Shown: positions 9,216 through 17,814 of the stretch, piece by piece
How the letters are laid out: each line of letters opens with the position of its first letter
How positions within the stretch are numbered: position 1 is the first letter of the stretch
Assembly: GCA_965178655.1 (NCBI GenBank)
Contig: OZ238266.1
Location: 496,001 to 560,000 of the forward strand
Source of the DNA: GCA-2733415 sp965178655
Lineage (GTDB): Bacteria; Bacteroidota; Bacteroidia; Flavobacteriales; Flavobacteriaceae
DNA: 64,000 nt
Direction of reading: 5' to 3'
Translations under genes and position numbers: made by a program
Notes under the pieces: generated by a model
The model's database searches: none
What the model saw: only the letters and a program-made list of their open reading frames with translations
Told to the model about the DNA's origin: nothing

Positions 9216-10055
9216 TTAATAGTCGCCTTTTATCAGATAGATACCATCTTCTTTAATATCTATTAATTTTGCCTTATATAATGAGCCTATCGCCTTTTTA
9301 AAAGCTTTTTTACTCATTTGTAATAACTGACGTATCACTTCTGGGTTAGACTTATCGGTTAATCCTAAAAAGCCATCATTTTGTTCTAACTCGTTTAAAA
9401 CTAACTGAGCACTATCTTCTATATTTTTATATCCTATTTTCTCGAAAGTAACATCTATTTTATTTCCTGGACGAATTTTTTTAATATATCCCTTTAGGTG
9501 ATCTCCTACGCGAACATCTTTAAAAACTTGGTTTTCATAAGCCAATCCTTTATGTTGCTGATTAATAATAACGTTAATACCAATCTCTGTCATATGAGAT
9601 ACGATAATATCTACCTCATCAAATTCTTGAACGGTTAAGTTATCATTAGAAAGAAACTTATTAATTTTACTTGTACCTACTAAGCGATCGGTTTTTTCAT
9701 CTAAATGCATATACACTAAGTAGTGCTTTCCTTCTTGCATTGGACGTGCTTGCTCTTTAAAAGGCACAAACAAATCTTTTTCTATACCCAAATCTAAAAA
9801 TGCACCATGTCTAGTAACTTGATTAACCTGAAGCCATCCAAACTCTTCTATTTGAATGTAAGGCATATGTGTAGTAGCAATAATACGTTCTTCATTATCT
9901 AAATAGACAAACACATCTATGGTTTGTCCTATTTCAAATGATTTTGGAATGTATTTTCCTGGTAAAAGTACATCGTTACCTTCATCATCTATTAAAAATA
10001 GCCCTGGAGGCGTATCTCTATCTATTTCAAGTCTGTTTACACTACCTAAATCCAT
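9216..10055 (-). CDS. cvfB: CvfB/YitL-family S1 RNA-binding protein
   Basis: Protein of 279 residues made of S1-like OB domains with a C-terminal winged-helix-like part, as in the CvfB family. Visible landmarks are IGQTIDVFVYLDNEERI, FGWLQVNQVTRHGAFLDLG and the second S1 unit VGDHLKGYIKKIRPGNKIDV. Family members bind RNA and influence virulence or stress gene expression in Firmicutes; the role in Bacteroidota is not established. The gene lies upstream of mnmE on the same strand, with its promoter side facing the long repeat-filled gap 10056-10887. Confidence 0.85.
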   Translation of the reverse strand: MDLGSVNRLEIDRDTPPGLFLIDDEGNDVLLPGKYIPKSFEIGQTIDVFVYLDNEERIIATTHMPYIQIEEFGWLQVNQVTRHGAFLDLGIEKDLFVPFKEQARPMQEGKHYLVYMHLDEKTDRLVGTSKINKFLSNDNLTVQEFDEVDIIVSHMTEIGINVIINQQHKGLAYENQVFKDVRVGDHLKGYIKKIRPGNKIDVTFEKIGYKNIEDSAQLVLNELEQNDGFLGLTDKSNPEVIRQLLQMSKKAFKKAIGSLYKAKLIDIKEDGIYLIKGDY

Positions 10056-10887
10056 GTTAATTTTGTTATTAAAATTTTATGGCACAAAAGTACATAGAAA
10101 AAAGAGAATAGTGATTAGTATTTAGTGAAAAGGCTAGACCTTAGGCAAAAGGGAAAAGAAGAATAAAATCTAAACATGATGTCATGCTGAGCGACTCGTG
10201 CTGAACGAAGTTCAAGCAAGTCGAAGCATCTCAATTCAATAAAAATTAAATGTAAAACAGAGACCCTGAAACAAGTTCAGTCTAACAAAGTAGTATGTCA
10301 TTCTCAGTTTGACTGGGAATCTATGTGTAAATGATGACTATAGAACACTCAATTTTGAAGTTTTGGATTCCCGCCTACGCGGGAAAGACAAACTATATCT
10401 AAAATAAGTAAATACTAATTTTATTGATATACCTAGATTCCGAAACAAGTTCGGAATGACAATACACACTAAGGTCACCGCAGTCGTACCGCCTTAGCGA
10501 AGACAAGAGCTAATGTTAATATTAGAAATATAAAAAGTTAGATTCCCGCCTACACGGGAAAGACAAAGTCGTACCTACGCGGGAAAGACAAACGATATCT
10601 AAAACAAGTAAATACTAATTTTAATGATATACCTAGATTCCGAAACAAGTTCGGAATGACAAAATACACTAAGATCGCTGCAGTCGTGCCTCCCTCGCGA
10701 AGACAAGAGCTAATATTGACTTTAGAAATATAAAGAGATAGATTCCCGTCTACACGGGAATGACAAAGTCGTACCGCCTTAGCGAAGACAATAACTAATA
10801 TGGCTAACAACAAAAAACCTCAGAAGAAAAAATCTTCTGAGGTTTTTGTATTATAAATTATCCTGTTCTAGTACAGGGTGTTAACTG
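10056..10887. repeat. 832-bp non-coding stretch packed with interspersed palindromic repeats
   Basis: No credible gene. Near 10177-10235 is a copy of a GTCATGCTGAGCGAC-type element with a GTCGAAGCATCTC end; 10261-10330 holds related degenerate arms (CCTGAAACAAGTTCAG; GTCATTCTCAGTTTGACTGG). Three copies of a composite element follow, starting at 10366, 10541 and 10741. Arm A is the hairpin GATTCCCGCCTACGCGGGAA, arm B is GATTCCGAAACAAGTTCGGA, and arm C contains GTCGTACC and GCGAAGACAAGAGCTAA. Copies 1 and 2 have A-B-C order; copy 3 is A joined directly to C. A strong terminator closes the stretch at 10812-10847. Confidence 0.85.
10812..10847 (-). terminator. Rho-independent terminator of the T9SS adhesin gene
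   Basis: Perfect 10-bp stem CCTCAGAAGA (10818-10827) with TCTTCTGAGG (10833-10842), A5 loop, flanked by A-rich and T-rich tracts on the two sides. It lies 40 bp past the stop codon of the minus-strand adhesin gene. Confidence 0.88.
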
Positions 10888-13800
10888 TTATTTTTTTAAC
10901 ACTCTATATGTACCTTCTGTTCCGTTTACGATAGCTTTAATAAAGTAAACTCCAGTAGCTAGCTCAGTCATATCTAATTGATAAGAAGTATGGTTAGGTT
11001 GTACTGATTTTACTACCTGTCCTAACATATTTACTAACTGTAACTGCTCAATAGCATTGTTTGCAGATACATTTAACATGTTGTTTACTGGGTTAGGGAA
11101 GAATGTAAATCCTTCTTCTAACTCAAGGTCATCATCCGATGAAAGTACTTCAACTCTAACTGCAAAATTATCAACATGAAAATCCATATCTGTTGAAGAA
11201 GTACTTCCTTCAAGAGCAAGAAGCGCAAATTTAACTGTTGCACTTGTTACTGCAGAAATATCTATTGTAACATTATCTCCTGTATTTGAGGGAGAATTAG
11301 AAGCATCCCATGTATAAATAGTTGTCCATGTAGTACCGCCATCAATAGATTGCATTACATTCACAGAATCATCAGAATCAATTACTGTACTGCTCGTACT
11401 ATTATACAGTGTCAAAGCAACATCTAAATTTATTTCGTATCCACCAGCACTTAAATCGAATGTAGGTGTAATTAACCATTCGTTTCCTCCTGTACCGTAT
11501 ATATTAAAGTTCACAGCACCTCCTCCACTTGACGAAGTATGCGCAAACTCTTCTACTCCCCAACCAGAAGTTGTTCCAGATGGTGATGTTAATCCCGTTG
11601 CTTCAGACCAACATGCATCTAAATAAGTAGTAAAGTCTTGTACATAGTCGGATGTAACAACAGCACACGGTGTTGTAAAGCTATACGGTCCTACCCAAGT
11701 AGAGGTATCGCCACCACAATCAGCCTGTACATAAAAGTCATACGCTGTATTGGCAGTTAAACCAGATAAAGCATGAGGATTTGTAGTAGTTCCTGTTACC
11801 ATAGTACCAGCACCTTGTGTAAAGCCATCTGCACCGTATTCTACATTCCAAGTAGTTTCAGTACCACCTGCAGTCCAACCTAAATCAGCACTTGTTGCTG
11901 TAATGTTTGTTGCTGTTAGTGATGTTGGTGCTACACATGAAGGAACTGCTTCCCAAACCATGTCATCTAAATATAATGTATCATAATAACTAGGATGGTA
12001 TTGAATTGCGACATAAGAGTCCGATCCTGAATATGCTGAAAAATCATATATTTTTGATTCAGCACTATAAGTTGCAGTTAATGTTTCATTAGTATAAAGT
12101 GCTGTAAACGTTGTCGAATCTGTAGGATCTGTAATTGTTCCTACAGAGTATGCACAAGCAACATCATCAACTACTGCTTTCAAGGTTAAACGGTATGCAC
12201 TTCCTAACGTAGTTACTCCTGGCGACACTAAAAACATCGTTGCTGAAGTATCAGTACTTGCGTACATTCGAACTGAGTTTGGAGCACTTTGATCATAACT
12301 AGTACTTGTTTCTACTTTAGAATAACTACTTGTTGAAGTAACTATTTTTGACCAACAATCTGGTAAAGTTCCCGTTGATACTCCGTCAAAGTTTTCTGAG
12401 AAGGTTGCTACTGCAGCACATGCTGTTGTAAAGCTATACGGTCCTACCCAGCCAGATGTATCTCCACTACAATCTGCTTGCACATAAAAGTCATACGCTG
12501 TATTAGCAGTTAAACCAGATAATGCATGAGGGTTTGTAGTGGTTCCTGTAACCATAGTACCAGCACCTTGTGTAAATCCAGTTTCTCCGTATTCTACATT
12601 CCAAGTAGTTTCAGCACCACCTGCAGTCCATCCTAAATCAGCATTTGTTGCTGTAATGTTTGTTGCGGTTAGTGATGTTGGTGCTACACATGAAGGTGTT
12701 TCTGATACAGAAACTTCATCTAAATATGCATAGTTACTCCAATCTGCAGTACCCACAAATTTAAACACCACATTAGTTGTAAGGCCTGATGCAATGGTGT
12801 ATATTTTTTCGCTCCATGAAGACGAGCCATAAAGCCCTGTCCCTAAAGAGGTATAAGTACTTCCTCCATCGCTAGATATAAATACTTCAATATCGTATGA
12901 ACTAGAAGATGAGCCGTATTTATACTGAAATGTTAAATCTACCGAAGACATCGAAGATAAGTCCATTGACTGTGTTGTTAATCTCGATTCTTCTCCGTAA
13001 TAAGCGTTATATGAATTAAATCTTAACCCTCTTCCTGTTTGACCAGAAGATGTACTTGACCAATGTTCACTTGAAGCGGCATCTCCATCAACACCCCAAC
13101 AATCTGGCACCCCAGAAGTAATGCCTTCAAAACTCTCTAAATAAGGAAATGAAGTAATAGCATCACATGCTGTTGTAAAGCTATACGGCCCTACCCAAGT
13201 AGAGGTATCTCCACTACAATCAGCCTGTACATAAAAGTCATACGCTGTATTGCCCGTTAAACCAGATAAAGCATGAGGATTTGTAGTAGTTCCTGTTACC
13301 ATAGTACCAGCACCTTGCGTAAAGCCATCTGCGCCGTATTCTACATTCCAAGTAGTTTCAGAATCGCCTGCAGTCCATCCTAAATCAGCACTTGTAGCAG
13401 TAATACTTGTTGCTGTTAGTGATGTTGGTGGCAGGCATGAAGGCGCTGCAGTAACATTAATTACCATATCAATAGTAACCCCGTAAGAACCTGAATAACA
13501 AGGTGTTGGTGTTGATTGACCTGAATCTGCAGTACCAATTCTCATTTTATGGCTACCCAAAGAAGCAGAAGATAAGAGAGCAAATGAAGCGTTTAATGTT
13601 GTAGGATTTGAAGATGATGAAACTCCATCAAATAATAGCTCTGATGTATCAAAGGTTAAATCATCATTTAAATCAACCCATACATTCGTATCATAAGTAT
13701 ACCCCGTAGCAAAAGTAATTTGTAAATTTGCGGTTGTTCCTGCTGAAACATCTACAACTGTTGCTGTAAAGTCTTCATAAGTAATATCTCCTCCAGAAGT

Positions 13801-13935
13801 AAAAGATGTTGTTCCAAACAGAACAGAACTAATCCCATTTCCATCATTACTTGATGGTACTGAGGCACATTGCCCATAGCCCTGCCAAGAAAAGGCAAAA
13901 GCGACAAGCATTAATAAATAAGTAATTTTTTTCAT
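10888..13935 (-). CDS. Large T9SS-secreted adhesin-like protein (GEVED, three FnIII, choice-of-anchor-J-like modules)
   Basis: Signal peptide (cleavage near residue 21), then a GEVED-like module (TYDTNVWVDLNDDLTFDTSE, about 60-160). Three fibronectin type III modules at about 165-257, 415-505 and 667-757 share almost the same sequence (for example TTWNVEYGADGFTQGAGTM). They alternate with jelly-roll 'choice-of-anchor J' or MAM-like domains containing CWG or CWS motifs. The C terminus (FTFFPNPVNNMLNVSA ... GVYFIKAIVNGTEG) is a type A T9SS sorting domain. Expected to be exported and fixed on the cell surface, with a role in adhesion or substrate binding that cannot be specified. The FnIII copies are also near-identical in DNA, which implies recent duplication or gene conversion. 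Confidence 0.87.
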   Translation of the reverse strand: MKKITYLLMLVAFAFSWQGYGQCASVPSSNDGNGISSVLFGTTSFTSGGDITYEDFTATVVDVSAGTTANLQITFATGYTYDTNVWVDLNDDLTFDTSELLFDGVSSSSNPTTLNASFALLSSASLGSHKMRIGTADSGQSTPTPCYSGSYGVTIDMVINVTAAPSCLPPTSLTATSITATSADLGWTAGDSETTWNVEYGADGFTQGAGTMVTGTTTNPHALSGLTGNTAYDFYVQADCSGDTSTWVGPYSFTTACDAITSFPYLESFEGITSGVPDCWGVDGDAASSEHWSSTSSGQTGRGLRFNSYNAYYGEESRLTTQSMDLSSMSSVDLTFQYKYGSSSSSYDIEVFISSDGGSTYTSLGTGLYGSSSWSEKIYTIASGLTTNVVFKFVGTADWSNYAYLDEVSVSETPSCVAPTSLTATNITATNADLGWTAGGAETTWNVEYGETGFTQGAGTMVTGTTTNPHALSGLTANTAYDFYVQADCSGDTSGWVGPYSFTTACAAVATFSENFDGVSTGTLPDCWSKIVTSTSSYSKVETSTSYDQSAPNSVRMYASTDTSATMFLVSPGVTTLGSAYRLTLKAVVDDVACAYSVGTITDPTDSTTFTALYTNETLTATYSAESKIYDFSAYSGSDSYVAIQYHPSYYDTLYLDDMVWEAVPSCVAPTSLTATNITATSADLGWTAGGTETTWNVEYGADGFTQGAGTMVTGTTTNPHALSGLTANTAYDFYVQADCGGDTSTWVGPYSFTTPCAVVTSDYVQDFTTYLDACWSEATGLTSPSGTTSGWGVEEFAHTSSSGGGAVNFNIYGTGGNEWLITPTFDLSAGGYEINLDVALTLYNSTSSTVIDSDDSVNVMQSIDGGTTWTTIYTWDASNSPSNTGDNVTIDISAVTSATVKFALLALEGSTSSTDMDFHVDNFAVRVEVLSSDDDLELEEGFTFFPNPVNNMLNVSANNAIEQLQLVNMLGQVVKSVQPNHTSYQLDMTELATGVYFIKAIVNGTEGTYRVLKK

Positions 13936-14501
13936 AATAAAGTTGGTTTTTTAGTTAAATATGGCGGGAATATACAATATATAACTGTTGCTATTTTGAC
14001 TATTCGATAAACGGTTTTTTTTACTCGTTTAAGTGTGTGTTTTTTTTGCCGTTTAACGAGTTTTCATTTAGATCGCCGCAGACGTTCCTCCCTTGCGAAG
14101 ACAAGAGCTGATGCGGAATATTGATTTATGAATTAGGAGTTAAGAATTAGAATTTACGAGTTAGGATTTATGAATTAGGAGTTACGAATTAGGAGTTACG
14201 AATTGTGATTTAAGACACTAGATGGATTCCCGCCTACACGGTAATGACAAACAATATCTAAAATAAGTAAACACTAGCTCTATGATATACCTAGATTCCG
14301 AAACAAGTTCGGAATGACAATACACACTAAGATCGCCGCAGTCGTACCTCCTTCGCGAAGACAAGCAATAAAAAACAGAAAACAAACACACCATATCAAT
14401 TAGAATTGTTTTATTAACTACCTTTGTTTTTTTAAGGTTGTAAAAATATAATAGCAAAACCAACGTTCTATTACAAACACACTAGGTTTTAAATAAAATA
14501 C
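13936..14501. repeat. 566-bp non-coding stretch with repeat copies and a 14-bp degenerate tandem array
   Basis: No gene seen. A partial composite element (arm C only) lies at 14071-14109. A degenerate tandem array of AATTAGGAGTTACG-like units covers about 14128-14210. A fuller composite element (arms A, B and C, same order as at 10366) runs from about 14225 to 14366, with arm A slightly decayed (ACGGTAA instead of ACGGGAA). The remaining right part carries the likely promoter of the next plus-strand gene. Confidence 0.8.
14419..14426 (+). promoter_or_regulatory. Candidate Bacteroidota -7 box of the PorV/PorQ-family gene
   Basis: TACCTTTG matches the TAnnTTTG consensus of the primary Bacteroidota sigma factor and lies 75 bp before the ATG at 14502. 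No TTG is found at the ideal upstream distance, so the call is tentative. Confidence 0.45.
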
Positions 14502-15584
14502 ATGAAAAAAATATTTTTTTTTACAGTGCTATGTCTGCATTTTAACACACAAGCACAAACACGACAGTACTCTAACGAATTTTTAAATATTGGTGTAGAC
14601 GCTGCCGCTTTTGGAATGGGAAACACCGTAGTAGCACAAACCAATGATGTTACTGCCGGATACTGGAATCCTGCCGGATTATTACAACTTAAAACACCGC
14701 AGGCATCACTTATGCATGCCAACTATTTTGCCAATATTGCCAGCTATGATTATATTGGTTATGCAATGCCTTTAGATGACACTAGTGCTTTTGGTGTATC
14801 GCTCATTAGGTTTGGAGTAGATGATATTCTAGATACCACACAACTAATTGATGATAATGGCATTGACTACAATAGAATTAACTTATTCTCTGCTGCAGAT
14901 TACGCTTTTACATTTTCTTACGCTAAGGATCTAGGTATTAAAAACCTACGTTTTGGTGCTAATGCAAAAATTATTAGACGACTTATTGGAGACTTTGCTA
15001 ACTCATGGGGTTTTGGTTTTGATGCCGGAATACAATACGATTATAAGTCCTGGAAATTTGGATTGGTTGCTAAAGATATTACAACCACTTTTAACACATG
15101 GAGTATTGATAGTGATAAACTTGCTGCAATACAACAGTCTAGTGCTTATCTAAATTCCGATCAGGAACAAGAAGTGCCTGAAGACACCGAGATTACTTTG
15201 CCTAAACTACAATTGGGTGTTGCAAAAACATTTTATTTTAAAAATAAATTACAGCTGTTAACAGAACTTGATGCCAATATGAGATTTGCAGAAACAAACG
15301 ATATTATTTCATCTAAAAGTTTTAGTATAGCGCCATCTTTTGGTATGCAACTTAATTACAATAACATTGTATTTTTACGCAGTGGTATTGGACATTTTCA
15401 AGAGGAAACAGGTCTTGATAACAACACAAAATTAAGTATGCAACCTAATATAGGGTTAGGTTTTCAATACCGAGGTGTTTATATTGACTATGCACTAACT
15501 AACATAGGAAAAACCAACGAAGTGTTTTATTCTAATATTTTTTCATTAAAAATTGATTGGTCTGTTTTTAACAAAAAGCAATAA
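14502..15584 (+). CDS. PorV/PorQ-family outer membrane protein
   Basis: Signal peptide ending near TQAQ (residue 19), then a FadL-like beta-barrel pattern: GVDAAAFGMGNTVVA, a YWNPAGL motif, and many alternating strands to the C terminus. This is the PorV/PorQ/UPF0164-type family, some of whose members shuttle or attach T9SS cargo. The sequence is not enough to say that this one is PorV itself, since genomes of this group carry several paralogues. The following DUF4105 gene starts 30 bp later on the same strand, so the two may form an envelope operon. Confidence 0.78.
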   Translation: MKKIFFFTVLCLHFNTQAQTRQYSNEFLNIGVDAAAFGMGNTVVAQTNDVTAGYWNPAGLLQLKTPQASLMHANYFANIASYDYIGYAMPLDDTSAFGVSLIRFGVDDILDTTQLIDDNGIDYNRINLFSAADYAFTFSYAKDLGIKNLRFGANAKIIRRLIGDFANSWGFGFDAGIQYDYKSWKFGLVAKDITTTFNTWSIDSDKLAAIQQSSAYLNSDQEQEVPEDTEITLPKLQLGVAKTFYFKNKLQLLTELDANMRFAETNDIISSKSFSIAPSFGMQLNYNNIVFLRSGIGHFQEETGLDNNTKLSMQPNIGLGFQYRGVYIDYALTNIGKTNEVFYSNIFSLKIDWSVFNKKQ

Positions 15585-15614
15585 GCCTTTCTATAAAAAA
15601 CAGAAGCATTAAGG

Positions 15615-16775
15615 ATGTTTAGATTTATTATTATTTTTACACTACTAATATGCGGAAACCTATCTACTGCACAGCGTATTCAGTACTCTGACTCTATTCA
15701 AATTTCAGTACTTACCTGCACCTCCGGAACTGAGCTATACAGTAGTTTTGGACACAGTGCTTTTCGTATTAAAGATTATAAAAAACCTAAATTAGATGTT
15801 GTTTATAATTATGGGATGTTTAACTATAATGCCCCTAACTTTTACGTAAATTTTGCCAAAGGGAAACTGCGTTATTTTTTAGCAAGAACTTATTATTCTG
15901 ATTTTAAACAAGAGTACAAAAATGATAATAGAGGAATCACTTCTCAAGTACTACATCTTACCAATTCTCAAAAAGAAGAATTAGCGACCTACTTAGAATA
16001 TAATGCTAAGCCCGAAAATGCGACCTACTCTTATGATTTTTTCTATAATAATTGTGCCACAAAAATAAACGATGTATTACAAATTGTATTTTCGGAAGGA
16101 TTAAAAGCAACTAAAAACTCAAAACTCAAGCATACATTTAGAACACTTATAAATCGTTCTGTTTTGTTTAATAGTTGGGGGAGCATTGGTATAAACACTG
16201 CCCTAGGATCTGTAATAGATAAAAAAGCTAGTCCTAAAGAGCATCAGTTTTTACCTGACTATACTGCTAAATCCATAGCAGAAACAACATTAAACAACAA
16301 ACCACTTGTAAGACAAACCCAAACGCTTCTGCTTGCAAAAAAACAAGAGATCACCTCTCATCAACTTTGGAATCCCTTATTTATTATCTGTATTGTTTCC
16401 GCATGGATACTTATCGTTACTTTTTTTGATTATAAACGACAAAAACAAAGCAAACACATCGACATTATCATTCAATTAACTACTGGTACTATTGGTGTTG
16501 TTCTACTTTTGCTATGGTTTGCTACAGATCATACTGCAACTGCAAATAATTTAAATATATTATGGGCATTTGCCCCTAACTTAATAATCGCTTTTTTAAG
16601 CTTTAAAAAACAGCCACCAAATTGGATGCCTTTTTATTATTTAGGACTTGCTATATTAATATGTATTCAGATGATTTGTTGGGTATTTAAGATTCAAGAA
16701 TTTGCATATGCATTACTCCCATTTTTTATAGCTATAACCTGTCGCTATTTTTTCTTATTTAACTCAAGGTCTTAA
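15615..16775 (+). CDS. DUF4105 (Lnb N-terminal-like) periplasmic domain with C-terminal membrane segments
   Basis: Signal peptide (to about residue 19), then a DUF4105-type domain with the pattern SSFGHSAFRIKD, YNYGMFNYNAPNFYVNF and YDFFYNNCATKIND. The conserved His and Cys in these motifs suggest a papain-like (NlpC/P60-type) fold, periplasmic and perhaps hydrolytic. From about residue 245 on there are four or five hydrophobic segments, so the protein is an inner-membrane protein with its soluble domain outside. Function unknown in this group. It follows the outer-membrane protein gene closely. Confidence 0.75.
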   Translation: MFRFIIIFTLLICGNLSTAQRIQYSDSIQISVLTCTSGTELYSSFGHSAFRIKDYKKPKLDVVYNYGMFNYNAPNFYVNFAKGKLRYFLARTYYSDFKQEYKNDNRGITSQVLHLTNSQKEELATYLEYNAKPENATYSYDFFYNNCATKINDVLQIVFSEGLKATKNSKLKHTFRTLINRSVLFNSWGSIGINTALGSVIDKKASPKEHQFLPDYTAKSIAETTLNNKPLVRQTQTLLLAKKQEITSHQLWNPLFIICIVSAWILIVTFFDYKRQKQSKHIDIIIQLTTGTIGVVLLLLWFATDHTATANNLNILWAFAPNLIIAFLSFKKQPPNWMPFYYLGLAILICIQMICWVFKIQEFAYALLPFFIAITCRYFFLFNSRS

Positions 16776-16823
16776 AAATAAATCAAAATTAAGGTTGAAC
16801 ACTTAACAGTTGTATTTATTTGC

Positions 16824-16831
16824 TATCTTTG
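16824..16831 (+). promoter_or_regulatory. Candidate -7 box upstream of the GNAT-like gene
   Basis: TATCTTTG fits TAnnTTTG and lies 48 bp before the ATG at 16880. TTG triplets exist upstream but not at an ideal distance. Confidence 0.45.
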
Positions 16832-16879
16832 TTTTAGCTGCTATTATAATATAATTATAGCAATACTCATAAACCAACC

Positions 16880-17488
16880 ATGTCAGACAATATCATTACC
16901 ATTATTGCAGAAGCTTTTAAAGCAGTTCCTGCAGGAAATCATTTAGTAAAACAAGATCATAAACGTGATGCACGTTACTTAAAATTAGGGGCTTATGTTT
17001 ACCATAATGCCGTTCAAAAAAACGGGGTATACCTATCTAGTAACAAACAAGGAATAGCTGTTTGCTATATTACTAATCCATTAAAGGCAACTAAATCATT
17101 GCGCAATTTATGGAATGACCTAAAGTTTGCTTTTTCCGTTTCTGGTATTAAAAATGCATTGGCTATTGCTAAAAGGCAAAAATACATCAAGGCACAGCAC
17201 CCAAAAGACACGCCGTTTATGTATTGGGAGTTTACAGGTGTAAACCCTAACTACCAAGGCATGGATTCTGCTACTTTTTCTATGGGAGAGCTTAGAGATC
17301 AAGTATATAATGATGCGCATGAGCGTCAGTTACCAATATATACCGAAACATCTATTAGAAAAAACATGATTGTATATAGGAGATACGGATTTGACATTTA
17401 CCATGACTGGATTATGCCCGATGGCAGTACAATGTGGTTTTTAAAATACGACACCGTTAACAAAGATAACCCTGTTAAAAAGAAATAA
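16880..17488 (+). CDS. GNAT-like N-acetyltransferase-fold protein
   Basis: Protein of 202 residues with the general layout of a GNAT fold: an N-terminal helical part, a central FMYWEFTGVNPNYQGMDSA strand and loop where acetyl-CoA would bind, and a C-terminal IYTETSIRKNMIVYRRYGF block, which resembles the LxTxxxxNxxxYxxxGF signature of this family. The substrate is unknown. It is monocistronic: a repeat-filled stretch with a strong hairpin follows the stop codon. Confidence 0.6.
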   Translation: MSDNIITIIAEAFKAVPAGNHLVKQDHKRDARYLKLGAYVYHNAVQKNGVYLSSNKQGIAVCYITNPLKATKSLRNLWNDLKFAFSVSGIKNALAIAKRQKYIKAQHPKDTPFMYWEFTGVNPNYQGMDSATFSMGELRDQVYNDAHERQLPIYTETSIRKNMIVYRRYGFDIYHDWIMPDGSTMWFLKYDTVNKDNPVKKK

Positions 17489-17814
17489 CAGGAGCCTTCG
17501 AGAATATAGTAGCCTTCGAGAACCTCAGGCTACTTATACTCAGCTCTCTGTAGCCTGAGGTTCTCGAAGGCTACATTTATAAAGGAATTTAGACAATAAG
17601 GGTCTTCGAGTACCTCAGACTCCTATTATTTAAACAAGTAGCACAAATACTTGTTTCCTGAGGTTCTCTCTGTAGCCTGAGGTTCTCGAAGGCTACATTT
17701 ATAAAGGAATTTAGACAATAGGAGTCTTCGAGTGCCTCAGACTCCTATTATTTAAACAAGTACCACAAATACTTGTTTCCTGAGGTTCTCTCTGTAGCCT
17801 GAGGCTCTCGAAGG
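17489..17814. repeat. Tandem 122-bp repeat with inverted arms (GTAGCCTGAGG family)
   Basis: No gene. The 25-bp arm at 17509-17533 is the perfect reverse complement of 17550-17574 with a 16-bp spacer, forming a strong hairpin. The right arm then starts a 122-bp unit repeated in tandem: 17550-17671, 17672-17793, and a partial third copy from 17794 to 17818 that runs into the next gene. Each unit also contains a smaller inverted repeat (AAACAAGTA at 17632-17640 with TACTTGTTT at 17648-17656) and a diverged GTCTTCGAG ... CTCAGACTC arm. The array may also stop transcription from both flanking genes, which converge on it. Confidence 0.9.

Noticed and set aside
10550..10813. 87-residue minus-strand reading frame with VIPNLFRNLGI-like text
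   Set aside because: It is a translation of the palindromic repeats; the same peptide fragments would appear wherever the repeat occurs, and there is no gene-like structure.
14218..14463. 81-residue minus-strand reading frame (CHSELVSESRYI-like text)
   Set aside because: Also a repeat translation, at the copy 14225-14366.
17489..17814. CRISPR array
   Set aside because: Units are 122 bp, almost identical throughout with no unique spacers, and no cas gene is nearby.
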